A DNA stretch of 19,110 nucleotides from Victivallaceae bacterium (GTDB lineage Bacteria > Verrucomicrobiota > Lentisphaeria > Victivallales > Victivallaceae): contig JAEDIJ010000037.1 of assembly GCA_016292515.1 (NCBI GenBank), positions 1 through 19,110 of the forward strand, in the 5' to 3' direction. Below are positions 8,420-14,812 of this stretch, piece after piece. How positions within the stretch are numbered: position 1 is the first letter of the stretch; each line of letters begins with the position of its first letter. Under the pieces are notes generated by a model. The model was not told where the DNA came from and did no database searches. It saw only the letters and a list, made by a program, of their open reading frames with translations. Made by a program: the position numbers and the translations under genes.

Positions 8420-9961
8420 TTACTGCTCCGCCATTTTGACGATCTGTCCCCATCCGACGGAAGCTTCGCCGCCCAGCGTGATGCACCATATCACGGGATA
8501 ATCCGGTTCGGGAGCCGTGTTTTCGCCATAACCGTCCGTCAGGTAGATGAGCACGTCAGGCGCGGTCGCCATTTTTTCATCGACATAGTTGAAAACGGGC
8601 GAAAAGGCGGTACCGCCGAAACCTTTGAACGATAATTCCTTGTCCATCGGTCCGCTGTCGTTATCGTATTCCTTCACGCTTTGGATCTCGCAATCGCACT
8701 GGATCAGCGTGATGTGGTAATTCCCGAACTTCGACGTCATTTCCTGCAACTCGGCGAGAAATTGCGGAAGATCGCCGCAGGTACTGCCGCTGGTATCCAG
8801 CGCGACGACAAGATCGATCCTCTCTTGGCGTTTATAGCCGGGCAGATAAAGTTTTTGATGTACGAAACGGCGATTGGGCGGCAACCAGTTGCGTTCGCCT
8901 TTGATGGTCAGTGAAACATACTCCAAAAGAAGTTTTTTCCAATTGACGACAGGCTCCACTTCGCTTTGAAGCGTCTTTTTGATGTGAGCGGGCAATGTGC
9001 CGCGCTCTTTGCAACGCATATACGCCTCCTGAACGTGTGTCCGCCACTCTTTTTCCACCGTGTTTCCATCGCCGAAATCCGGCGCGAAATCCGGATCGAA
9101 AACAAGGTCGTGGCGAATGGCGGGAAGACTCGGACGAAGCGATTTCCCGTTGCCGGGAAGTCCGGAAAGACCGTCATCGCCGCTGCCGTATGGTGTTGCG
9201 CCGCCGTCATAACCGGAACGATTTCCGTTGCCCGCACCATTTCCAATACCATTCCCCGTGCCGTTGCCTACACCGTTGCCATTGGCAGGTGTCGTTTTGC
9301 CGCCGTCGATCTCCTTTGCCTGATGATCGCTTTCACGGTCGGTGGAGTCGCTGTCGCGCAAAGTCCCTTCGGGCGGTTTCTTTTTCGGGGATGACTCGTC
9401 GGGATCGCGGCTTGGATCCAAAGGCGGCGGAAATCCCTGCTCTTCCGGCGGAGCCTGATCGGGAGAAAGGTGCATATCCCGGTTTCGTATATCCGCCGCC
9501 ATCGGCGGCAATTCCTCGTAGATGGACTCCGCCGTTTTCTCCTCCCATGAGGGACGATGAGGCAAAAGTTCAACCTCAAATCCGTCCCGTTTCAGCAACG
9601 TGTCGACTTCGATGTCCGATGCGTAGTTGAAGCGGTAATGCTGACGGTCTCCCCGGCGGGAAGCGTGACGCAAGGCGCAATGCCACACCTCGTGGGCGAT
9701 GACGCTCTGCCGTTGAGCATCCGTCATTTTCTGACAGAATTCCGCATCAAAGAAAATCCGGTATCCGTCGGTACACGCCGTCGTCATCCGGCAGTCGATG
9801 ACCGGCAGCAGTTTGAGGCGCATGGCGAGCGCGCCGACAAACGGATGACGGCGCAACATTTGAGTGCGCGCCTGCCGGAGCGCTTCAAGCATTTGGACTT
9901 TCAGCGCTTTTTCGTCCTCGTTGAGTCCGCGCGGAGCGGACATATCGGAAACGGGTTTCAT
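8420..9961 (-). CDS. Metallopeptidase-like plus VWA protein (DUF2201-type), MoxR partner
   Basis: 513 residues if started at ATG 9961. The N-terminal domain (about 15-150) has 'VIAHEVWHCALRHASRR' with the zinc-type H90-E91-x2-H94, as in DUF2201_N putative metallopeptidases. A Pro/Asp/Gly/Asn-rich linker (about 155-280) includes a Gly-Asn tandem repeat. The C-terminal VWA domain (about 382-513) has a complete MIDAS: D389-T-S391-G-S393, T451 (in 'GFGGTAFSP') and D476 ('TDGYG'). VWA proteins of this kind act with MoxR AAA+ ATPases as metal-dependent adaptors for remodelling target complexes. The frame is open to 10048, but ATG 9961 overlaps the MoxR stop codon as ATGA with GGAG 10 nt upstream, so the short start is preferred. 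Whether the HEVWH site is proteolytically active is not known for the family. Confidence 0.85.
   Translation of the reverse strand: MKPVSDMSAPRGLNEDEKALKVQMLEALRQARTQMLRRHPFVGALAMRLKLLPVIDCRMTTACTDGYRIFFDAEFCQKMTDAQRQSVIAHEVWHCALRHASRRGDRQHYRFNYASDIEVDTLLKRDGFEVELLPHRPSWEEKTAESIYEELPPMAADIRNRDMHLSPDQAPPEEQGFPPPLDPSRDPDESSPKKKPPEGTLRDSDSTDRESDHQAKEIDGGKTTPANGNGVGNGTGNGIGNGAGNGNRSGYDGGATPYGSGDDGLSGLPGNGKSLRPSLPAIRHDLVFDPDFAPDFGDGNTVEKEWRTHVQEAYMRCKERGTLPAHIKKTLQSEVEPVVNWKKLLLEYVSLTIKGERNWLPPNRRFVHQKLYLPGYKRQERIDLVVALDTSGSTCGDLPQFLAELQEMTSKFGNYHITLIQCDCEIQSVKEYDNDSGPMDKELSFKGFGGTAFSPVFNYVDEKMATAPDVLIYLTDGYGENTAPEPDYPVIWCITLGGEASVGWGQIVKMAEQ
9221..9280 (-). repeat. 12-bp tandem repeat encoding a Gly-Asn linker
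   Basis: About five imperfect 12-nt units encode 'GNG(V/T/I/A)' tetrads (residues about 228-247 of the VWA protein; 'GNGVGNGTGNGIGNGAGN'). The unit differs mainly in the fourth codon. Such a repeat can change length by slippage without breaking the frame, altering the distance between the metallopeptidase-like and VWA domains. Confidence 0.75.
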
Positions 9962-11058
9962 CTGCGTTTGGCTCCATATTTTTCCAGCCACTGACGATAG
10001 CGGGGATTCGTCAAAAGGAGCGTGTGCTGATTTTTCTTTTGCAGACAACTCATCACGTCATTCATCGCCATCATCGCGTAATCCCCGCTTAACCGGAGCG
10101 AAAATTCGAGAAACGTGTCGATCATCTTGCGGAGATCTCTTTCATTGTTTTCCTTTTCAAGGTTGTATTTGATGGCGCTGCAACAGGCGTAGACGAGATC
10201 GGCGCGACCGGGGATCTCGATGACGTCGCCATTCAGGAGCTGACTCCGGAGATCAAATTGGTTTTGAAAGGTGAAAACATTTTTGTAAAAGGCGAGAAAT
10301 TCCGTTGCCGCGCCGTCGCCGATCAATCCCGCTACGGCAAAATTCAGCAGGTTGTCCGTCGGCGATTTTTCCGCGATTTTGAGCATCGTGCTGACTCTTT
10401 CCCAACTGCGCGGCGAGGGCCATCCGCGCTGTCGATCCATCCTCTCGTCGGCAAAGAGCAGATTCGGATGGTAGCGGATAAAATTGATCACCGCCGGATG
10501 AACGTTTCTGGCGGTCGCCCATTGAACGAAGCTTTTGGCATCGGCACGGACTTCCACGTGGAGAAAGCGGTTGGCAAGGGCGCTGGACATCGCGCAGGCG
10601 ACCGCCTTGTCTTCCACCCGGTTCCCCGCGGCGACGATATACCAGTTGCGCGGCACTTGATAGAGATCGCCCAATCTCCGGTCGAGAATGAACTCATAGG
10701 AAGCCACCTGCAACGTCTTGTCGGCGGCGGTCAGTTCGTCAAAAAGGATGATGCCGCGGGAATCGGGATCGCGCGGCCACTCCGACGAAACCAGCCACTT
10801 GACGCGGTCGTTTTCCGGCACGGGCAATCCTCTCATATCGACGGGATCGCGCTGTGCCAGCCGGACGTCGATGAAGCCGACGCCGAGTTCCGCGGCAAGT
10901 TCCCGGATGACCGTGGACTTCCCGACGCCCGGCGCGCCCCAGATCATGACCGGAGGGATCTGGTGCGGCGCGTCGTCGAGCCAAGCCGGGCTCGCCCATA
11001 ATGCTTTCAAGTTTTCCTGCAACAAGTCGTGCAGTTCCGTCATTGTGATCTCATTCAT
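9958..11058 (-). CDS. MoxR-type AAA+ ATPase
   Basis: 366 residues. Walker A 'GAPGVGKST' 41-49, Walker B 'IILFDELT' 103-110 (D107, E108), sensor-1 'VAAGN' 142-146 and arginine-finger region 'LANRF' 161-165. The insert 'RDPVDMRGLPVPENDRVKW' after strand 2 is typical of the MoxR group that pairs with VWA proteins. A C-terminal helical lid follows (about 190-366). MoxR ATPases are chaperones that use ATP to assemble or activate partner complexes, usually through an adjacent VWA protein, as here. ATG 11058 overlaps the ankyrin gene's stop by 4 bp (ATGA), and its own stop overlaps the VWA gene's ATG. The three genes are therefore translated in sequence. All catalytic motifs look intact. Confidence 0.9.
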   Translation of the reverse strand: MNEITMTELHDLLQENLKALWASPAWLDDAPHQIPPVMIWGAPGVGKSTVIRELAAELGVGFIDVRLAQRDPVDMRGLPVPENDRVKWLVSSEWPRDPDSRGIILFDELTAADKTLQVASYEFILDRRLGDLYQVPRNWYIVAAGNRVEDKAVACAMSSALANRFLHVEVRADAKSFVQWATARNVHPAVINFIRYHPNLLFADERMDRQRGWPSPRSWERVSTMLKIAEKSPTDNLLNFAVAGLIGDGAATEFLAFYKNVFTFQNQFDLRSQLLNGDVIEIPGRADLVYACCSAIKYNLEKENNERDLRKMIDTFLEFSLRLSGDYAMMAMNDVMSCLQKKNQHTLLLTNPRYRQWLEKYGAKRR

Positions 11059-12362
11059 TTTTTTACACTCCGCAAAATGTTTTTGTAGTTTTCTACCGCA
11101 TTTCCTGAAAATGAATCCAAAAATTTTTCAATGTCGCCGATACTCGAATCCGACAGCGGATAGCGCAGTAAAAACGCTTCGCACAAGACGCGATCGACGG
11201 CGGCAAGATAAGCGAATAAATCGACAAAGTCGCTCTCGTCGGCGTAAATATCGATCATCGCGAGGAAATAACTTTCATCCTTGGCGGCGATGACCGTTTT
11301 CAGGTCGGGAGGGAGATTTTTTTCGTACGGATGCGTTCCCCACGGGGGCGCAGCACTTCCCGGAGAAAATATCGGCGGCGGGATCGGCGCGGCGCAAACC
11401 GGTTGAGCAACAGGAGTTCCCGTATCGACGGTCGGACAGGAAAAAATGATTCCCGTTTTTTCCAAATAATGCCGGATCGCGGGGTCCGGGCAAAGACTCC
11501 ACACGGTTTCGCCGTCATGGTCGGCAACGGCAAGATCGATCCCCTGACGATAGAGGAAATCCAGTTCGGCAACGCTCCGGATGTAGTGCGCCATCGTGCG
11601 CCCGCGGTGATCCCGGGCGTTGACGTCGCAACCGTATTCCACCAGTAACGCAAAGCGTTCCGGCTGTGAAACCGCGCCGAAAAGCGCCGTGCGCCCGCGC
11701 GGATCGACCATATTTGCCGACGCTCCGTTTTGCAGGTAAAGCTGCAATATCTCCAAGTCGGCGGCGCGATGCAAAAGATCGTCGCGGCGCTTGGGATGAA
11801 CTTTGCCGCCGTGCCGGGCAAGTTCGCGTATGACTTCGGGGAAAACCGCGGTTTCCATCGGCGTTTTTTTGTCGCGCGAAAGCGCATTGACCAGCGCGCC
11901 GTGCCGAAGCAAAAGGCGCACCATTTCGGGCGTTTTCGCTTCATGCAATGCCGTGCGTCCGAAAATGTCGCGGTGATTGACTGGAGCGTTGTGTTTCAGC
12001 AACAATTCGGCGATGGCGGCATTTGCCGCGCAGGAGAGCGGCGTCTGCCGGAAATGATTGAGCGCACGCACATCGGCTCCGTGCCGCAAAAGAAATTCGC
12101 AGACTTCATAATGCGTCTGCGTGTGTAATGGTGTATTCAAAGTATTTCCGCGCACCCGCGCTCCGGCGCGACATAATACTTCGGCGGCTTCGACGGTCGA
12201 TACTTCACCGAGCGGCGTTTCACCGAGATGCCGGACTTCATTCGGATCCGCCCCCATCGACAGATAGACGGTGATGCCGTCCGGATCATCAACGCCGAAA
12301 AGCGACGGGGTGTCCCGCGATACAGATTTATCCCGCAAAAGAATTTCATCATCCGACATCAT
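11055..12362 (-). CDS. Ankyrin-repeat protein, first gene of the MoxR/VWA/GHKL operon
   Basis: 435 residues, with about nine ankyrin-type repeats from about 27 to 305. They are recognisable from 'TPLHxxxxxEVCEFLLRHGADVRALN', 'RTALHEAKTPEMVRLLLRHGALVNALS', 'RTALFGAVSQPERFALLVEYGCDVNARD' and similar units. A Pro-rich linker (about 315-350) and a helical C-terminal domain (about 355-435) without a recognised family follow. Ankyrin arrays bind protein partners, so a target- or sensor-recognition role in the AAA+/VWA complex is plausible but inferred. Two ATGs are adjacent (12362 and 12359). GAGG lies 10 nt before 12362, and the sigma-54 promoter on this strand would give a 5' leader of about 32 nt. 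There is no signal peptide, so it should be cytoplasmic. It ends in an ATGA overlap with the MoxR gene. Confidence 0.85.
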   Translation of the reverse strand: MMSDDEILLRDKSVSRDTPSLFGVDDPDGITVYLSMGADPNEVRHLGETPLGEVSTVEAAEVLCRAGARVRGNTLNTPLHTQTHYEVCEFLLRHGADVRALNHFRQTPLSCAANAAIAELLLKHNAPVNHRDIFGRTALHEAKTPEMVRLLLRHGALVNALSRDKKTPMETAVFPEVIRELARHGGKVHPKRRDDLLHRAADLEILQLYLQNGASANMVDPRGRTALFGAVSQPERFALLVEYGCDVNARDHRGRTMAHYIRSVAELDFLYRQGIDLAVADHDGETVWSLCPDPAIRHYLEKTGIIFSCPTVDTGTPVAQPVCAAPIPPPIFSPGSAAPPWGTHPYEKNLPPDLKTVIAAKDESYFLAMIDIYADESDFVDLFAYLAAVDRVLCEAFLLRYPLSDSSIGDIEKFLDSFSGNAVENYKNILRSVKK

Positions 12363-12403
12363 CTACCATGCGCCTCACGTTATATTGCTTGCCGCTTTGA
12401 TAA

Positions 12404-12420
12404 AAGCATTTTGCGCGCCA
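12404..12420 (-). promoter_or_regulatory. Sigma-54 (RpoN) promoter of the ankyrin-MoxR-VWA-GHKL operon
   Basis: The minus strand reads TGGCGCGCAAAATGCTT. Against TGGCACG-N4-TTGCW it has the invariant GG (12418-12419) and GC (12406-12407) with correct 10-bp spacing. Mismatches are only A to G at position 5 and T to A at position 12. The same A-TGCTT half is present in the other two sigma-54 sites here. The expected start is near 12394, about 32 nt before the ankyrin ATG. Confidence 0.7.
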
Positions 12421-12459
12421 GTTGGTATTTGAGGCGGAAACACCCGTTTGTGTGGAACT

Positions 12460-12482
12460 TTTTTGAGCGATGCCGTCAAAAA
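12460..12482. promoter_or_regulatory. Palindromic upstream activator site between divergent sigma-54 promoters
   Basis: TTTTTGA (12460-12466), a 9-nt spacer and TCAAAAA (12476-12482) form a perfect 7-bp inverted repeat. Its centre (12471) is nearly midway between the two -24 elements at 12419 and 12534, 40-75 bp upstream of both. That is a suitable place for an enhancer-binding protein serving both operons. The minus-strand half ATCGCTCAAAAA is repeated at 14109-14120 before the third sigma-54 promoter. Confidence 0.55.
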
Positions 12483-12532
12483 TTGAACTGCGTAATGAAA
12501 AAATCACGCCCCTTTTCAGCAGAACGGGATGC

Positions 12533-12548
12533 TGGCACGGGAAATGCT
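12533..12548 (+). promoter_or_regulatory. Sigma-54 (RpoN) promoter of the 12592-14014 operon
   Basis: TGGCACGGGAAATGCT matches TGGCACG-N4-TTGCW at every defined position except one (T12 is A). GG lies at 12534-12535 and GC at 12546-12547, with exactly 10 bp between. The expected start near 12558 leaves about 33 nt to ATG 12592, including the GGGAGG ribosome binding site. The 13-bp core TGGCACGGGAAAT and the following GCTT are identical to the site at 14182. Confidence 0.8.
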
Positions 12549-12591
12549 TTTGCTTTGATGTCGCGATAAATTCATAAAAGGGAGGCGAAAT

Positions 12592-13029
12592 ATGCGGTTT
12601 TCAGAATATTTTGAAAAGAGTGCCGAGTTCAGCAAAACCGATCGGGGAAAAGCGGAAGCATTGGTGCGCGAGGCGGAAAAGCATTCGCTCGCTGCGGTTC
12701 CCGAACATCTGATCCTTTGCGCCGAAATCTGGATGGCTTATTTGCACGACCGCGATCAGGCGCTTCGCTGTCTCTACCGGTGTGAGTGTCGAAGCGATAT
12801 TCGCGATTCCCGCGCTTTCTTTGATCTGGCGGAAGCGTACTTTACTTTGGTTCAGGATTTCCCCTCCGTGCGGCGATGCCTGCAAAAGGCGGTTGCCGCG
12901 ATGCCCAAAGAGGAGATCCCGTCCGCATTGAAAAAGTGGAGAGAAAAAGCACAACTTGCCCGGAGCCGCCATTACGCGGAAATCGCGACGGAAAAAACAT
13001 CAACCGCGCCTCGGCGGAAAAACCCCTGA
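12592..13029 (+). CDS. Small helical (TPR-like) protein of unknown function
   Basis: 145 residues, starting at ATG 12592 after a strong GGGAGG (about 12580-12585). The sequence is almost all amphipathic helix: 'ALVREAEKHSLAAVPEHLILCAEIWMAYLHDRDQALRCLYRC' followed by 'DSRAFFDLAEAYFTLVQDFPSVRRCLQKAVAAMP'. The pairing of 'DRDQALRCLYRCE' and 'FPSVRRCLQKAV' at a spacing of about 45 residues resembles two degenerate tetratricopeptide-type units. The tail is basic (RSRHYAEIATEKTSTAPRRKNP). There is no signal peptide or membrane segment. It is the first gene under the plus-strand sigma-54 promoter. I do not recognise a named family; a scaffold or adaptor role is only a guess from the helical repeats. 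Confidence 0.75.
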   Translation: MRFSEYFEKSAEFSKTDRGKAEALVREAEKHSLAAVPEHLILCAEIWMAYLHDRDQALRCLYRCECRSDIRDSRAFFDLAEAYFTLVQDFPSVRRCLQKAVAAMPKEEIPSALKKWREKAQLARSRHYAEIATEKTSTAPRRKNP

Positions 13030-13044
13030 TCGGATTTCAGCAAA

Positions 13045-13500
13045 ATGATGAAAGAAACTGCAATGTGTGAACAGAAATTTGATTTGGAGCAAGTACGCCC
13101 CGGAAAAAAGATCCTGTGGTTAGTTTCACAGGGAAAAGCGGATTTGGTTTCATCCGAGTTGCCGGCAATCTTAAAGTATGCCGGCATCGCGGCGGAGCGC
13201 GTAGTCCGCAACGATCTGCGCGCGCCAAGTGGTGCGGAGATTCTCAATCAAGTCCGTCTTCTTCACGCGGGGGAGTGTTTTATTCTGGACGATCCGCCAT
13301 CGGTCAGGAAAGGATCGCCGTTACCCGCCGCCGAATTCCAACTTTTTTTTGTCCGATCGCTTTTTCACGTGGCAAGCGGCAATGGAGTTCATTGCGTGAT
13401 CGTCGCGCCCTCGCGCCTTGATCATCTGAAACAGCTGAAATCCGAGGTCGATCTTGTCGTTGACGACGATTGGAAAAAAGAAGGCAAGTCCAATGAGTGA
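13045..13500 (+). CDS. Unrecognised alpha/beta protein
   Basis: 151 residues from ATG 13045, with possible starts at 13048 and 13063; no clear Shine-Dalgarno sequence separates them. It lies 15 bp after the preceding gene. Strand-like segments 'KKILWLVS', 'GECFILDDPP' and 'VHCVIVAPS' alternate with helices, and the end is acidic (EVDLVVDDDWKKE). The pattern 'ECFILDD...HVASGNGVHCVIVAPSRLDHLKQLKSEVDLVVDD' resembles the later strands of a RecA/AAA-like fold, including a Walker-B-like 'FILDD'. No Walker A motif is present, so it cannot be a normal P-loop ATPase. It may be a degenerate member or an unrelated Rossmann-like protein. It is followed by an 8-bp overlapping gene, consistent with one operon under the sigma-54 promoter. 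Confidence 0.7.
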   Translation: MMKETAMCEQKFDLEQVRPGKKILWLVSQGKADLVSSELPAILKYAGIAAERVVRNDLRAPSGAEILNQVRLLHAGECFILDDPPSVRKGSPLPAAEFQLFFVRSLFHVASGNGVHCVIVAPSRLDHLKQLKSEVDLVVDDDWKKEGKSNE

Positions 13501-14014
13501 AGAATTTCCGGATATGCACAACCGGGGTGCTACGGGGGAACTTGATCGGCTGAAACGTCATCCGTTGAAAGAGATTTTTGACCATCCCGAAATGAAAACA
13601 ATCGATAAGAAACGGTTCCCTGACAAAAGAATTCTTTGGTTTGTTTTGAAGAAACACAAAAACCGGATATGGATGAATGCAAACCGGATCGTTGACTTGT
13701 GTTTTACTTGGCATGGAGAAACTTTTAGTTTCTTTTGTGAAGGAACACTTCATATGATTATTTGCTGTTACCATGACATTGCTTTGAATACGACACCGAA
13801 GGGGCTTACTCCGCAGGAACATCGGACTGCGGGAAGACCGCCTGCCTTGACAGAAGTATGGATTGAACTCGTAGATCAAGATGAAAAGATCAAGCCGGAG
13901 CTATATCCCGAAATAGATGTCATGATCGTTGACCGGGGACAAAGTTGCGAAATGATCAAAAACAAATTTGGTGAACTTAAAAAGTTTTTATGGCCCCACC
14001 GCCGTATGACGTAA
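13493..14014 (+). CDS. Unrecognised protein, AT-richer than its neighbours
   Basis: 173 residues if started at ATG 13493 (MSEEFPDMHNRG). This ATG overlaps the previous gene's end by 8 bp and follows GAAGGC at a workable distance. The frame is open to 13454, but that extension lies wholly inside the upstream gene. The protein has a basic N-terminal half (KRHPLKEIFDHPEMKTIDKKRFPDK), strand-like 'RILWFVLKK' and 'DLCFTWHGETFSFFCEG', and an acidic 'EVWIELVDQDEKIKPELYPEIDVMIVD'. Base composition and codon choice are visibly more A/T-rich than in genes on either side, which may mark a later acquisition. No family is recognised. It is the last gene before the second plus-strand sigma-54 control region. 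Confidence 0.65.
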   Translation: MSEEFPDMHNRGATGELDRLKRHPLKEIFDHPEMKTIDKKRFPDKRILWFVLKKHKNRIWMNANRIVDLCFTWHGETFSFFCEGTLHMIICCYHDIALNTTPKGLTPQEHRTAGRPPALTEVWIELVDQDEKIKPELYPEIDVMIVDRGQSCEMIKNKFGELKKFLWPHRRMT

Positions 14015-14096
14015 AATATGCTCAGGTCTTTGCCGCGCAGTTCCTTTGAAAAAATCATGACGCATTCCCCCATTTCCATCTTGATGCGGAACGGGC

Positions 14097-14120
14097 TTTT
14101 TTACCCCGATCGCTCAAAAA
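14097..14120. promoter_or_regulatory. Imperfect copy of the palindromic activator site
   Basis: TTTTTTA (14097-14103), 10-nt spacer and TCAAAAA (14114-14120): one mismatch in the left arm relative to TTTTTGA-N9-TCAAAAA. The right half ATCGCTCAAAAA is identical over 12 nt to the minus strand of 12460-12471. It ends 62 bp before the -24 element at 14182, again a suitable enhancer position. Confidence 0.5.
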
Positions 14121-14181
14121 CTTGCCTGCGCGGATTAAAATTTTGCCACAATCGCTTGGCTTTTTCCGCTCAAAGAGTCGT

Positions 14182-14197
14182 TGGCACGGGAAATGCT
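14182..14197 (+). promoter_or_regulatory. Sigma-54 (RpoN) promoter of the SprT-DUF932-helicase operon
   Basis: TGGCACGGGAAATGCT is identical over 16 nt to the site at 12533-12548. GG lies at 14183-14184 and GC at 14195-14196, with 10-bp spacing; the only deviation from TGGCACG-N4-TTGCW is T12 to A. The flanking sequences are unrelated, so the identity is not simply a recent duplication of the whole region. Confidence 0.8.
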
Positions 14198-14314
14198 TCA
14201 AAGCGAACCGGGAAAATCGCCGAGGATGACATCCCGGAGTTTAAGCAAAGGCAACCGGAAATGTATCAGCGCCATTGGCAAAAAAACGAGGAATAAAAAA
14301 GGAAAACAAACAAA

Positions 14315-14797
14315 ATGAAAAATGATGTCGCCGCCGCATTGATGGCGTTGTATCACGCCTATCATCAGCTCAACCGCGTTTGCTGGCAAAATCACTTGCC
14401 CGAGTGCATTATTTACTTCGGCCGCTGCCGCAGTTCTCTCGGGATCGCCTACGGTACGATGCCGCGGATGATCGCGCTCAATCTTCCCGCCCTCAAACTG
14501 ACAAACGACAGTTTTATTTTAGGCATCCTCGCCCACGAGATGACGCATATCTGGCAATTCAACGCAGGACGACGCGGCGGGCACGGCGCGGATTTCCGCA
14601 ACGAAATGCTCCGTATCGGGATCGATGAAAAGCGGGGGGACGGTTCGCTGGATTCCCCTTTCGGATATTGCATCCGTCAGCGACGGATCTTCCGTCAGGA
14701 TATCCTGCCGCTTTTTCGCGCCATCCGGGGAAACGCCGCCCATCGCAGGGAAGCGACGGATTTTTACTGGGTCAACCGCAAACAACTTTTTCAATAG
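14315..14797 (+). CDS. SprT-like zinc metalloprotease
   Basis: 160 residues. The zinc site is 'HEMTH' 74-78 (H74, E75, H78), with the third ligand probably H90 in 'GGHGADFRNEM', the order seen in SprT/Spartan-like proteases ('HExxH...HGxxF'). The preceding strand 'RMIALNLPALKLTNDSFILGILA' matches the family's edge strand leading to the active-site helix. Eukaryotic Spartan and related SprT-like enzymes cut DNA-protein crosslinks; many bacterial members are uncharacterised. No C-terminal zinc ribbon is seen, so this is a minimal catalytic version. AAGGA lies about 11 nt before ATG 14315. It is the first gene after the third sigma-54 promoter and is followed at 15 bp by the DUF932-like gene. 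Its placement beside an SF2 helicase fits a nucleoprotein-repair role, by inference. Confidence 0.85.
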   Translation: MKNDVAAALMALYHAYHQLNRVCWQNHLPECIIYFGRCRSSLGIAYGTMPRMIALNLPALKLTNDSFILGILAHEMTHIWQFNAGRRGGHGADFRNEMLRIGIDEKRGDGSLDSPFGYCIRQRRIFRQDILPLFRAIRGNAAHRREATDFYWVNRKQLFQ

Positions 14798-14812
14798 AAA
14801 GGAGTTATAAAA

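Larger units (their letters stand above)
14015..14314 (+). other. Non-coding control region and leader before the SprT-like gene
   Basis: This 300-bp stretch holds no convincing gene. It contains an 11-bp element TTGATGCGGAA (14081-14091), the imperfect palindrome at 14097-14120, an 11-mer TGAAAAAATCA (14047-14057) shared with 12496-12506, and the sigma-54 promoter at 14182-14197. Transcription from near 14208 would give a leader of about 107 nt before ATG 14315. The small open frames here have no credible start or ribosome binding site downstream of the predicted transcript start. Confidence 0.6.

Noticed and set aside
9962..10048. Longer N-terminus for the VWA protein from ATG 10048
   Set aside because: The extension lies inside the MoxR gene, while ATG 9961 forms an ATGA overlap with a GGAG upstream and the family N-terminus begins after it.
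13706..13725. TGGCAT-containing sequence resembling a sigma-54 -24 element
   Set aside because: It is inside a coding region and lacks GC at the -12 position.
14018..14296. 92-residue plus-strand frame
   Set aside because: It spans the sigma-54 promoter and activator palindrome, starts upstream of the predicted transcription start, and has no ribosome binding site.
14226..14318. Short basic frame (about 30 codons) ending at ATG 14315, considered as a leader peptide
   Set aside because: GAGG abuts the ATG with no spacing, and the sequence is low-complexity Lys/Arg/Ser; no evidence of translation control beyond the stop/start overlap.
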